Below, piece by piece: positions 1 through 8,507 of a stretch of 64,000 bases of DNA (position 1 is its first letter; every line of letters starts with the position of its first letter). The DNA is from Candidatus Pantoea bituminis (GTDB lineage Bacteria > Pseudomonadota > Gammaproteobacteria > Enterobacterales > Enterobacteriaceae). A program made the translations under genes and the position numbers. The stretch spans positions 1 through 64,000 of the forward strand of contig NZ_JAGTWO010000003.1 in assembly GCF_018842675.1 (NCBI RefSeq), given 5' to 3'. The notes under the pieces are model-generated. The model saw only the letters and a program-made list of their open reading frames with translations. It searched no databases and had not been told where the DNA came from.

Positions 1-952
1 CCTCTCGCAGTGCACGAATAACATTCGATAGCACCAGTGCGGATCGGTCGGGCGGTAACGCCTGCAGCTGGCGGTTAACCATATCCCGATCTTCCGGTTT
101 AAGCAGGGAGGCGAAGTTATCTGGAAGACAAGGCGAACCGGTTACGTATGTTTTATTTGTATTAGTAGTAGAACTACGTACGTAACTGTTCGGATTCCGA
201 ACCCGGCTGTTATCTCCAGCATAATCACTGCGTTCGGTATCCGAACCCGGCTTTTGAGCCCGCAATTTTAAGCTGAGTTCGGAATCCGAACCCGGTGAGC
301 GGCCCGACTGCACGACTGCAGCACGACAGGTCAGTTCACCAGGGTTTTGTGCTGAACCCAGACGAACCTCAATCATCTGAAGATAACTGCGGTGATGATG
401 CATTGCGGGATCAAGCCTGATTTCGTTGATTATTGTTTTTGCCGTCGTGCTGATGGTGCGGTTAGTGCTCAGGCAGGCTTCCGCCACCGTTTTAAGCCAG
501 TGCGGATCGAACGTTTCGGCGTCGGCAAAGGATAAGGGTTCGTCGTGCTGCGCGTAGATATTCCCTCTTACCCTTCCCTTTTCATCTCTTACGCGTTTGC
601 AGAGGCTGAGCCAGCCCGTGATGCGCAACATCAGGAGTATCCGACTGATGGTCTCTTTTGATGCCCTGCCTTTTCCCGGCGTCGCCAGCTGCAGCTGCAA
701 TTCTTCATAGGAGGGAAAAACGGCACCGTCATTGCCTGAAGCGTGCAGGCGGATAATTATCCAGCCCATTTTGTCGAGCGGAGAGAGGCGCTGATCGAGA
801 AGCAACCGGCGCGGCATAGAATCATGTACGTTACCCGTGAACAACAAACCACCACGGACATAACTGTTTTGTTCTTCCGGTAAACGTGCTGTCAGCCGCT
901 CGGTTAATTTTGTGACTGCCTGATGGATAAGGCTGTCATCCGGTAATATCAT
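1..952 (-). CDS. STY4528-family ICE replication-associated protein (3' end outside window)
   Basis: The reading frame is open from an ATG at 952 to the window edge (317 codons seen). An AGAAGGTG ribosome site lies just upstream. The N-terminal part resembles a winged-helix replication-initiator-like domain (conserved stretch around DKMGWIIIRLHASG, residues about 57-70), followed by a variable linker. It is the last visible gene of the minus-strand operon dnaB-parB-DUF2857-ParE-like. The order matches replication modules of SPI-7/YAPI-type integrative elements, where this family is called pathogenicity-island replication protein. The linker is encoded by DNA with a thrice-repeated GGTTCGGAWWCCGAAC-like palindrome (about 188-290). 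The family call is from memory of the module and the biochemical role is unproven. Confidence 0.75.
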   Translation of the reverse strand, partial: MILPDDSLIHQAVTKLTERLTARLPEEQNSYVRGGLLFTGNVHDSMPRRLLLDQRLSPLDKMGWIIIRLHASGNDGAVFPSYEELQLQLATPGKGRASKETISRILLMLRITGWLSLCKRVRDEKGRVRGNIYAQHDEPLSFADAETFDPHWLKTVAEACLSTNRTISTTAKTIINEIRLDPAMHHHRSYLQMIEVRLGSAQNPGELTCRAAVVQSGRSPGSDSELSLKLRAQKPGSDTERSDYAGDNSRVRNPNSYVRSSTTNTNKTYVTGSPCLPDNFASLLKPEDRDMVNRQLQALPPDRSALVLSNVIRALRE

Positions 953-1027
953 TATTCACCTTCTGAATACAAAAAATGCTGAGCAATGTGCCACTTAAGG
1001 CTCATCGCTCAGCATTCTGACTACGTT

Positions 1028-1275
1028 TCAGTTGCGCATAGCTGTGTTATAACGCTCATGATTCATCATCTCCCAGGTGCGCCCTTCATCACGGCTGAGC
1101 AATCGCCAGAACGGGCCAAGATCGATTTTGTAATAGCCGGTTCGGTTTTCATTCAGACGTTTATAGTTACGCTCACCCTGCCAGAATCGACGAACCGCGC
1201 AGGCCGCTTTTTGCGCAATGAAGACGGAGCAGTATCAGGAGCTTTTAGGCCCGGTATGATTTCTTTAAACCGCAT
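1028..1275 (-). CDS. ParE toxin-like small protein, frameshifted
   Basis: An ATG at 1275 with a GGGGGC ribosome site starts a frame that shifts at an A5 run (about 1214). Adding one A joins MRFKEIIPGLK... to a second frame ending at 1028, giving about 83 residues. The C-terminal half (YYKIDLGPFWRLLSRD, then EMMNHERYN) resembles the beta-sheet core of ParE/RelE-like toxins annotated as 'ParE toxin-like' in SPI-7-type elements. No antitoxin gene is adjacent, so a stand-alone toxin-antitoxin role is doubtful. The break is probably a base-call error because neighbouring genes show the same kind of event. Confidence 0.55.
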
Positions 1276-1320
1276 TTTGCCCCCATCTGATTACAGTGAA
1301 CGCTTCACGCTGGCTAGCAG

Positions 1321-1905
1321 TCATGCTCTTCTCCGGGTAGCAGCTGTCAGATTTTCACTCTCCCATTTGAGAACAGCGTTCCAGACTGCAGTTAGAGAAA
1401 TATCCATTTGTTCAGCAGCAAGCAGCATCAAATCCAGCCCCTTGTCCGTTTCACTGCGAAGTGTTTTACTGTCATTTGCCGCCCAGATTTCCCATAGTTC
1501 GGTACTCTGTTCATCGCTGAGAACTGTTCCACGACCTGCACGAACTTTTATGCCCGCGATCCTGCGACGAGCCGCCACATCGTTACTTATCAGCCCAAAA
1601 AAGTGCTCCATGAGCTTTATTGATCCTCCAAGTGCAAGCGCGCGGTCAATTCGTTGCTTACGCGTCTGTTCTTCCCTTGCTTGCGTCATCAGCCGCGCCA
1701 GATTGTCTTGGTTTATCTGAAACGAAAGGACGGAAACCTCGCTATTGATGATGTAATGAATATCTTCAATGGTCATATCCTTCAGTGTGGCAATTTCTTC
1801 AGATGTCAGGCCCATCTTGTCACAGCGACGTATAAACCCATTTTTGAGCTCCATAACCAAATCAAGCAGGAAGCCATTCGCAGCCCGGGAAAGATTCGTG
1901 TTCAT
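1321..1905 (-). CDS. DUF2857 / STY4526-like ICE replication protein
   Basis: An intact 194-residue protein, mostly helical and charged, with the GLTSEEIATLKDMTIEDIHY segment near residues 32-51 typical of DUF2857 proteins of integrative elements. It starts 3 bases after the stop of the parB gene, so it is translated from the same message. Members of the family occur between parB and STY4528-type genes in SPI-7-like elements. Their exact function is unknown but genetically tied to replication or maintenance of the excised element. No catalytic motif is visible. Confidence 0.75.
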   Translation of the reverse strand: MNTNLSRAANGFLLDLVMELKNGFIRRCDKMGLTSEEIATLKDMTIEDIHYIINSEVSVLSFQINQDNLARLMTQAREEQTRKQRIDRALALGGSIKLMEHFFGLISNDVAARRRIAGIKVRAGRGTVLSDEQSTELWEIWAANDSKTLRSETDKGLDLMLLAAEQMDISLTAVWNAVLKWESENLTAATRRRA

Positions 1906-1908
1906 CAG

Positions 1909-3433
1909 TTACCCTTCATTTACAGGAACAGTAGAAGCAGCATTCATGCGCTGCAGTTCGCGGAGACGACGAAGGATCCTGATTAGCCGAAACACGATCA
2001 GGGTTTGCTCGTCATCAAAAATAGGTGTGGCTGATTCAGTTGACCCGATCAGCAATTTAGAAGTGAAGTCCGCAGCATCCTGACAGCTCGTATCGCCTGT
2101 CAGCGAAGCTAGAAATAAGGCAACAACATGAGCGTCATCAACAGGCACTGACAACCGGTAACCCGACTGCAAGGCATTTTCATTGGCAGGTTTTAAGGCA
2201 TCACCACAATTATGAGCACTAGCAATATCCCAGCACAGACGCCAGGCAATACTTTGCAGATGCTCAATATCATCTTGAAGGGCGCTGACGTTCCAGATTG
2301 AATGGATGTCTGGTTGAGCAACTGGCTGTAATGAGTCTTCTTGGCTTTGCGAAACATGAGTTTCTTCTTCCTTATCTGCTAAAGAAGATGAATCCTTAGA
2401 TTTGCGATTTTCAGTGGATTGCTCTGCGTCTAGGGATTTAGCCTGGTCATCATCCTCAAGCTGCGCTAAATCATCTGAAGAAAGCTCATCCGATGGGTGA
2501 ATGAGCTCAGCTGCATCATCATTTGCCACCATTGATGAGGTGGCCGGTAAACTTGAAGAAACAGCAATAGTAATGTCTTCAGCAGGTTCTGCCTTTGCCT
2601 TATCAGCACCGCGTAACTCAAGTAGCCAGCCATCGTAGTCGAGGTCATGGCATGGAAACGCATCTGTCAGATCACCGATAAGTTCATCGGTGAACATTTC
2701 AATTGACCATAACTCAGGATCATCAAATTTGCGGCAGCACGCTCCAAACACACTCGTGAAATCGGCTTTGGTACAAACATTTTTTTCAAATTGATATTTA
2801 TCCCAAACCGTTTCAGCGCCATGGCGGAGTTTTAGCAACTTTCTAAGCTCCCGCCCCCAAAACCTGACCCAAGCAATACAGGCATCCATGGATAGATGTT
2901 TGTCACCACATCTTCCATACGACTTACGCTCGAAAAATGCACTGGTAGGCCACTGTTAGTTAGTTCAGCAGCAAGATCACGCAACGAGATTTTTTTCCAC
3001 GCTCTTCTTCAAGTAATAATCGCGCTTCACTTACAGAAATGGCTTTATCAATGAAAGTTAGCTGACCATGGGTTTCATTTTCGGCGAGGTGCCCCGTAAG
3101 GCATTGAAAACGGCCAGGCCATGGCTTTTCAATGCAGGTCATTTGGAAGAAACGCTGATCTCCAGTTTCATCCCAAAGTTCACGCATGATGGTGTAACGC
3201 GTGTTGCCACCATCGCTAAAAGTCCACTTACCTTCTGGAAGACGTGGATCACGCGTCACAAGCGGTACGGAATTGAGACCGCGCGCACGAATTGATGCTT
3301 TTAAATCATCAAACAGAGGATTACGGCTTTTGCGCGGGTTATCTGGATTTACACAAAGCTCATCGAGAGTAAAATTCCTCGCCAGATTTTCATTACTGCC
3401 AGACGGTTTTTCAACAAGCTGAAGTTTAATCAT
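1909..3433 (-). CDS. parB: ParB-family partition protein of ICE module, two frameshifts
   Basis: The N-terminal 150 residues carry a ParB/Srx nuclease-like fold (CVNPDNPRKSRNP, later PEGKWTFSDGGNTRYTIMRE and LAENETHGQLTFIDKA). The HTH and C-terminal region continue in other frames. Adding one A to the A7 run at about 2989-2995 restores KKISLRDLAAELTNSGLPVH, and adding one G near 2848 restores the join to GRELRKLLKLRHGAETVWDK. The whole would be about 508 residues. An acidic linker (about residues 240-330) precedes a conserved C-terminal domain. The start overlaps the dnaB stop by four bases. It likely binds centromere-like sites for segregation of the element. Both breaks sit in homopolymers and are probably artefacts. 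Confidence 0.8.
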
Positions 3434-4818
3434 TGGCCAGTCCTCCTGAAATCGTAACCGAAGTCATACCCACCTTGAGGATATTCACTGAAAAGAGTAA
3501 ACCTGCCGTCAAACTGGGTTTTGATGGTGCCTGTTGGCCCTTGACGCTGTTTGCTGATAATGATTTCAGCCTGGCCGCACTGCGCTGAATCGGCGTTATA
3601 AACTTCATCACGATAAATGAATGCAATGAGATCTGCGTCCTGCTCCAGCGCACCAGAATCGCGAAGATCTCCGTTATTAGGCCGCTTGTCGGCTCGTTGC
3701 TCCACTTGTCGGTTCAGCTGAGAAAGTGCAAGAATCGGGCAGCCGAGCTCTTTACCTAAGGCTTTAAGAGAACGCGAAATTTCCGCAATTTCCTGCGTTC
3801 TGTTTTCCATATCCGGGCATCGCATTAGCTGTAAATAATCAACCATGATTAGAGAGGGCTTGCCGTACTTACGAACGTAGCGACGTGCGCGGGTACGCAG
3901 CGTCGCCGGCGTCTGTGAACTGTTGTCATCAATAATTAGGCGATCGCGCCACGCTGCTATTTCCGTTGCTCCTTGGCTGATGCGTCCCCAGTCTTCATCA
4001 TTCAGGTTGCCATTGCGAAGCTTGGTAAGATCAACACGGCTACGCATTGACAACATGCGCATAGTTAGCTGATCGGTTGGCATTTCAATACTGAAAATAA
4101 AGACAGCTTCCTGTGGCTTACTTTCTATTGCACCGATGCACCAACTAACAGCCAGAGCGGTTTTTCCCATAGAGGGACGGGCGGCAAGTAAAATCAGATC
4201 TCCTGGTTGCAAGCCACAGGTCATGAAGTCCAATTCAGCCATACCGGTAGACGTACCAGTGATACCGTTTTTAATCGCAGTAGCCACTTCAAGCTTGCTC
4301 AGCACTTGATCAAGGGCAGCCATAATTTCTGATTCGCACTCGTTTGCGCTTACCCCCTGTTCACTGAGCCGGAAAAGGGCATTTTCAGCATGCTCAGCGA
4401 CTTTTTGCGAACTCAGTCGATTGGCTTGAATATCAGCAACAAGGCTGTTTCCGATAACCTGCAGAGCACGTAAACGGCTCTTTTCGATAACGATGCGTGC
4501 ATAACCAAGAATGTTTGCAGCTGAAGGAGTGTTCTTGCTCAGCTCTGCTAAATAGGCAAACCCGCCACAATGTTCAAGCGCACCATCATGTTCCAGCTTT
4601 TCGCTAAGAGTTATCAGGTCAATGGGCAAGGATGCTGAAGACAAGCTGCTCATCGCCTTAAATACATGGCGATGGGCAGCAAGAAAGAAGTCCTGAGTGG
4701 TTAGTAGAAGATTTATTTCATCCCAACGGTCATTGTCCAGCATCAACGCACCTAAAACGCATTGTTCAGCTTCTGTCGAATACGGTACAGCTATTGGAGT
4801 GTCAGGCTGCTTAAGCAT
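3430..4818 (-). CDS. dnaB: Replicative DNA helicase, DnaB family
   Basis: An intact 462-residue DnaB-like hexameric helicase. The N-terminal helical domain (VPYSTEAEQCVLGALMLD, residues 11-28) contacts primase in relatives. The RecA-like domain has Walker A ARPSMGKT (about 213-220), Walker B LIMVDYLQLM and the LALSQLNRQVEQR motif. The length is typical for DnaB. A strong GGAGGG ribosome site precedes the ATG at 4818. It heads the ICE-type operon and overlaps parB by 4 bases. It presumably unwinds the element during autonomous replication or transfer, in parallel with host DnaB. Confidence 0.93.
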   Translation of the reverse strand: MLKQPDTPIAVPYSTEAEQCVLGALMLDNDRWDEINLLLTTQDFFLAAHRHVFKAMSSLSSASLPIDLITLSEKLEHDGALEHCGGFAYLAELSKNTPSAANILGYARIVIEKSRLRALQVIGNSLVADIQANRLSSQKVAEHAENALFRLSEQGVSANECESEIMAALDQVLSKLEVATAIKNGITGTSTGMAELDFMTCGLQPGDLILLAARPSMGKTALAVSWCIGAIESKPQEAVFIFSIEMPTDQLTMRMLSMRSRVDLTKLRNGNLNDEDWGRISQGATEIAAWRDRLIIDDNSSQTPATLRTRARRYVRKYGKPSLIMVDYLQLMRCPDMENRTQEIAEISRSLKALGKELGCPILALSQLNRQVEQRADKRPNNGDLRDSGALEQDADLIAFIYRDEVYNADSAQCGQAEIIISKQRQGPTGTIKTQFDGRFTLFSEYPQGGYDFGYDFRRTGQ

Positions 4819-4874
4819 GAGTTTATCCCTCCACAGATGGCGTGGATTTCCTGAGATATGGATAATTGGGCGTA

Positions 4875-5078
4875 TTAACTAATGGCGGATTTTGCCGTTA
4901 GTTCGCTTACGTATACGTCTAAGTAAGTGTCGATTAGACCCTGAACGATTTTTGAAGCGCTAATGACGCGGCCGCTGGAATGGGTAAGTTTCACTGCACA
5001 TCCTTCCAGGTTGTTACGTCTAATTGGACCTATATAAATGATCGGTGCCGGTGAACGTGATTGATCATGTGAGGGCAT
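4875..5078 (-). CDS. Small conserved-looking protein upstream of dnaB
   Basis: A 67-residue protein with a good ribosome site (TTGGAG, 6 bases from the ATG at 5078). It is the first gene of the minus-strand operon, 56 bases before dnaB. The sequence (PIIYIGPIRRNNLEGC ... SGRVISASKIVQGLIDTYLD) looks like a small beta-alpha fold, but I do not recognise a family. In relatives a ParA gene is often found here; this is not ParA. It may be a small regulator of the module. Confidence 0.55.
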   Translation of the reverse strand: MPSHDQSRSPAPIIYIGPIRRNNLEGCAVKLTHSSGRVISASKIVQGLIDTYLDVYVSELTAKSAIS

Positions 5079-5407
5079 ATCGTCTCCAAGTTAAGTTTTA
5101 CTTAGGAATTTCCTTAACCCAAATAATGGGTAGGGAGCATCAAATTACTAAAACGGACCGGAACCCTGATTGCTCAAAAAGCCCTGCGGATGGACTACTG
5201 GCAGGGTCATGCCCTCACTTCTCACGTCAAAGTGTTAAGGAAAGGTCATTTTATGATAATGTTTAACACTAAATTTATTAACTACTTACATATTACCACT
5301 CCTAATGGCTTTTATGCAATTTTTTCCCGATTAGCGGTAATTATTCCCGAAAACTATGCAATTTTTTCCTTTAAAATCATTGCAATAATTTCCGTTAAGG
5401 AATGCGA
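5079..5407. promoter_or_regulatory. Divergent operator/promoter region with repeated TGCAATTTTTTCC boxes
   Basis: This 330-bp AT-rich interval lies between the divergent 67-residue gene and the CI-like repressor. TATGCAATTTTTTCC occurs at 5313-5327 and 5355-5369, and a related TTGCAATAATTTCC at 5380-5393. Direct repeats next to a repressor gene are typical operators. The AAGGA at 5396-5400 is 7 bases from the repressor ATG at 5408 and decides that start over the ATG at 5402. Confidence 0.5.
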
Positions 5408-5983
5408 ATGTTAGATACGATTGAGAAGAGACTTAAGTGTTGCAGGGCTGCGACGGGTACTACGCCACAGGAAGTTGTGAGTTTCATACAGAAGAAAAGC
5501 ATGGATCTGTCCTATACCACCTACACACGCTGGGAATCTGACGGTTCAATTCCTGCCCGTAGAATGGATGTAATACATGTTATTGCCGAATTTTTTACTG
5601 AGAATGGGCTGCAGGTAAATGGGCAGTGGATCATGACTGGTGAGGGCTTTCCTCCACAGTTCACTGAGTATGCGAAACTCGATGAAGACACGCTCTTTAT
5701 TCTCGCGAGCCGTCAATTGCCTGATGTGGAACTGGTACAGATCGGGGGCATGTATGGTGAACCATATGTGAGTTTCGGAGAGTTCTGTATTGTATCCACG
5801 GTTACAAATATCGACCCTAATAACAACAAACTGTGCTATGTGAAAAGTGCTAATGGATTACATGTTGGCGTCCTTAAAGTAATGGATGAAAAATCAATTA
5901 TCTTAGAGGGAAGCCAAAACATAACACTCAATAAGAGCGATATTTACGAGTGCCGGAGAGTTAAATGGATTCAAAAGAAGTGA
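5408..5983 (+). CDS. CI-like helix-turn-helix repressor
   Basis: 191 residues. The N-terminal half is a bacteriophage-CI-type HTH (IEKRLKCCRAATGTTPQEVV ... SYTTYTRWESDGSIPARRMD, about residues 4-60). The C-terminal half resembles a LexA/CI peptidase-like beta domain, but the Ser/Lys catalytic pair is not obvious, so it may not self-cleave. It stands alone on the plus strand facing the dnaB operon and overlaps the next gene by 19 bases. It probably controls the ICE-type module from the repeated boxes upstream, as in other integrative elements. Confidence 0.7.
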   Translation: MLDTIEKRLKCCRAATGTTPQEVVSFIQKKSMDLSYTTYTRWESDGSIPARRMDVIHVIAEFFTENGLQVNGQWIMTGEGFPPQFTEYAKLDEDTLFILASRQLPDVELVQIGGMYGEPYVSFGEFCIVSTVTNIDPNNNKLCYVKSANGLHVGVLKVMDEKSIILEGSQNITLNKSDIYECRRVKWIQKK

Positions 5984-6435
5984 AGTTAAAGTTTCATCAC
6001 TGCAGTAACGAAGTGATTAACTTCCTCAATAATTTTGAGCATACCACCTACATATCTACATTGCTGGTTGTAAATAACAGCATTTCAGCACACCAAAGCA
6101 ATGGCTATGCTGAGTGGGATAATAAATTTTATTATGAAGGAAAGTATAAAGACAGCCTTCTAATTAAAATGGGTATAGAGCTTACTAAAATAAGCAAAGG
6201 CGATGTAAGCACAGTTATCTGGGATGACGCCCTGCGCAACGAAAAAAATAATGTCATAGATAAACAACGACGAGAACACAATATATATCATGGCATTAGC
6301 TTTATTTATGGGATTGAAAACGATATGAGCATGGCGCTTAATATCTGCACCGGGGTCCACACCTCGCAAAAGGAATTTGAAAATCTGATACTGCCAATGC
6401 GGTTTGCACTGCTGAACTATTTTAAGGACTTATGA
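5965..6435 (+). CDS. Unknown protein, faint LuxR ligand-domain likeness
   Basis: 156 residues starting inside the end of the repressor gene, so probably translationally coupled. The C-terminal half (YHGISFIYGIENDMSMALN) faintly recalls the autoinducer-binding domain of LuxR-type regulators, but there is no DNA-binding HTH. AT content is higher than in the next gene. I do not assign a function; a ligand-sensing partner of the adjacent repressor is only a guess. Confidence 0.5.
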   Translation: MDSKEVKLKFHHCSNEVINFLNNFEHTTYISTLLVVNNSISAHQSNGYAEWDNKFYYEGKYKDSLLIKMGIELTKISKGDVSTVIWDDALRNEKNNVIDKQRREHNIYHGISFIYGIENDMSMALNICTGVHTSQKEFENLILPMRFALLNYFKDL

Positions 6436-6821
6436 TGTTTACCAAAACCTATTCCGTAGACGAAAAGCATGTTGATTTTCAGGGTGTTGTGGATGGACTG
6501 TATTATCCCTTCTACATGGAATGGACGCGCCACGCGTTTATGAAAGAAGAACTGGGGCTGGACCTGGAACAGGAGTTCGCTGAAGGACGCCTTCACATGA
6601 TCCTGGAATACACGCTGCGCTTTAAAAAGAGCCTGCAGAAAGGGGATGAAATGCAGGTAACATGCGCCCTGCAGGCGAACGAGAAGCGCAGCCGCGTCAA
6701 TTTTGTTCAGCAAATACTGGTTAATGGTACCGTATATGCAGAAGCCGTATTCACAGCAACCTGCATAGCTAACGGCAGACCTGTTGTTCCTGATGCTGTA
6801 AAAAATGCTATTCCCGCCTGA
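6432..6821 (+). CDS. Acyl-CoA thioesterase-like hotdog protein
   Basis: 129 residues with the 4HBT/YbgC hotdog pattern: VDFQGVVDGLYYPFYMEWTRHAF near residues 13-35 (the usual Asp motif is D-x-x-G/D-V), then beta strands LEYTLRFKKSLQKGDE. Members hydrolyse acyl-CoA thioesters. The start (ATGATG at 6432/6435) overlaps the upstream stop, placing it in the repressor operon. An enzyme in an ICE control operon is unusual; its substrate cannot be told from sequence. Confidence 0.7.
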   Translation: MMFTKTYSVDEKHVDFQGVVDGLYYPFYMEWTRHAFMKEELGLDLEQEFAEGRLHMILEYTLRFKKSLQKGDEMQVTCALQANEKRSRVNFVQQILVNGTVYAEAVFTATCIANGRPVVPDAVKNAIPA

Positions 6822-6828
6822 ATTGTCT

Positions 6829-6852
6829 GAGGGAACCCCACGGGGTTCCCAC
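6829..6852. terminator. Hairpin between convergent genes
   Basis: Perfect 9-bp inverted repeat GGGAACCCC/GGGGTTCCC (6831-6850) with a 2-base loop, between the convergent thioesterase and relaxase-like genes. It lacks a clean T-tract, so it may serve as a bidirectional stop. Confidence 0.55.
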
Positions 6853-6853
6853 C

Positions 6854-8506
6854 TTAATTCTCAATCAAGATATAACGACTGTCTTTCACCTTATCCTTTC
6901 CTGCCTGATAAAATAATGAGAGCCGTATTAAGTACCCGCTCCGCTTCTGATACTTACCTTCCATCCCTTCACTTTCATACACACGAACTCTGAAAAAACG
7001 CTTATCATTACGCATATGCAACACGCCATTTTTTTCAAATGATGCCTGCACAGCTTTACGGTCTTTATCAATGCCTGTCGCTTCAATGAATTTAAAAGCC
7101 GCTCCCGGAAGAGATATAAACATAAATCCGCTCACTGCATGAAGCGGACTGTCTTTCTCGTTCACGCTGAGCGTTTTATTATTTACAGACACCTTAAGCC
7201 ACGATAAGAACTGTTCCCCAAGGTTATTTCCCTCAGACTCTTCAGGCGCAGCGATTACATCTTTTTTCTTCCCGGGACTGTCCTCGCTATTAACCTGCTC
7301 CAGCTTAGAATTAATGACAGGTAATGCGTCCTGCGGCTTTTCGTCGGAAATGAGTTGAACATATTCTTCCGGAACCGCAATTATCTGCTCATCAACGTCA
7401 TTATCAGGCGAACAGTCATCTGAAACAGCTGTATCTGCTCTTTGCACCTGATCCTCCATGTCGGTGGCCGCCGGTTCAGCTGCAGCAAACATGCTGAGAA
7501 GGACGGCTGTATCATCATCTGCCGCTTTTGTGACCTCTTTCTGCTCAGGCATTGCGCCGGTGTTTTCTGAAAGTGCAGAGGACAAAGATACGGTTTCGTC
7601 GGCCGCTGTTAACGGAGGTTCTGCGTTCGCTGGCGCGAGACCGGAGGCCAGCTCTGCTGCACCTTCCGACCCGATACCGGCGAGAGCAGAGCCGGCACTG
7701 ATGATATCGTCAGAGAGAGCCAGCACCGGCTGCCTGGGAGCCGGTGTCGGCACATCAGCGGCCGCTGCTGGCAAGCCCGCCTGCAGAGAACTGGCGGGCG
7801 AACCGCTGATGCCTCGCGCTTTGTCGAGAATCTCTTTAATGAGCGCCATACCCGCTGCGTCCCCGCCAGCCAGTGAAGCCATCACATGCATGGCCTCGCG
7901 GTCGCCGCTGAGCCACGTCACGCCGTCATCAGGTAACAGCCTTGCGGCCATCATTCGCGCCGCACCAGAATGGGCTGCATTACTTATCCGGAATCGATAT
8001 GGCGCAGCCGGCGGCATCATGCCGGGCATCCAGCATCGCCCGTCCAGCAATTCCCCCTCAATACGCGTAAGTTGCAGCAGATGCGCGGTGAGCGCTGACC
8101 AGAAAACGATCGCGTTCCAGAGGGTATTCTTTGCGGCCTGCTCTTCGGGTGTCGCGCCCGGAGGAAACATATGACCTTTTGCCAGCCTGACGCTGCAGGC
8201 CGTAAATTTCAGGGTAAGATCAATGTACCCGCCTTCTTTACTCCACTCACCATCAGCGCTTGCCGGTACATTTTGTACGCTCTCAGCGAGTATTTTCAGC
8301 GGTGCCAGATAAAGCCGGTTATAGACATCCTCCGGTAAAGACGTGTTATCCCAGATCTGTCTCAACAGCAGCTTGCGTTGTGGCGAAGAGAGTAGCTGTG
8401 CGGCGGATTGCGGTACGAAATATCCCGGCGGAATCTTTCCGCCAGCCGGCGCGGGCTTTGCGGAAACTGGCCCACCGGATATCATGGTCATGAGCCTGGA
8501 GAACAT
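6854..8506 (-). CDS. MobH/TraI_2-type relaxase homologue lacking the usual histidine motif
   Basis: 550 residues. The N-terminal TraI_2 domain is clear (IPPGYFVPQSAAQLLSSPQR, LLRQIWDNTSL, YLAPLKILAESVQNVPAS, MFPPGATPEEQAAKNTLWNA). After an Ala/Pro-rich acidic linker (about 240-430) comes a TraI_2_C winged domain (EQFLSWLKVSVNNKTLSVNE ... RVRVYESEG). In active MobH relaxases the PAS is followed by a His-rich motif (ESHHHxxPGGxLDH) and an LLHDIGK motif. Here the corresponding residues read ADGEWSKEGGYIDL and LTAHLLQL, so metal-binding residues appear lost. The gene sits next to a helicase, as transfer relaxases do. It could be a non-catalytic relaxosome subunit. Confidence 0.8.
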   Translation of the reverse strand: MFSRLMTMISGGPVSAKPAPAGGKIPPGYFVPQSAAQLLSSPQRKLLLRQIWDNTSLPEDVYNRLYLAPLKILAESVQNVPASADGEWSKEGGYIDLTLKFTACSVRLAKGHMFPPGATPEEQAAKNTLWNAIVFWSALTAHLLQLTRIEGELLDGRCWMPGMMPPAAPYRFRISNAAHSGAARMMAARLLPDDGVTWLSGDREAMHVMASLAGGDAAGMALIKEILDKARGISGSPASSLQAGLPAAAADVPTPAPRQPVLALSDDIISAGSALAGIGSEGAAELASGLAPANAEPPLTAADETVSLSSALSENTGAMPEQKEVTKAADDDTAVLLSMFAAAEPAATDMEDQVQRADTAVSDDCSPDNDVDEQIIAVPEEYVQLISDEKPQDALPVINSKLEQVNSEDSPGKKKDVIAAPEESEGNNLGEQFLSWLKVSVNNKTLSVNEKDSPLHAVSGFMFISLPGAAFKFIEATGIDKDRKAVQASFEKNGVLHMRNDKRFFRVRVYESEGMEGKYQKRSGYLIRLSLFYQAGKDKVKDSRYILIEN

Positions 8507-8507
8507 T

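Noticed and set aside
986..1720. 244-codon open frame on the plus strand
   Set aside because: It is antisense to DUF2857 and the ParE-like gene, both of which have good starts and family features; composition is not protein-like.
7458..8174. 238-codon Ala/Ser-rich plus-strand frame
   Set aside because: Mirror of the GC-rich linker of the relaxase homologue; no ribosome site or domain.
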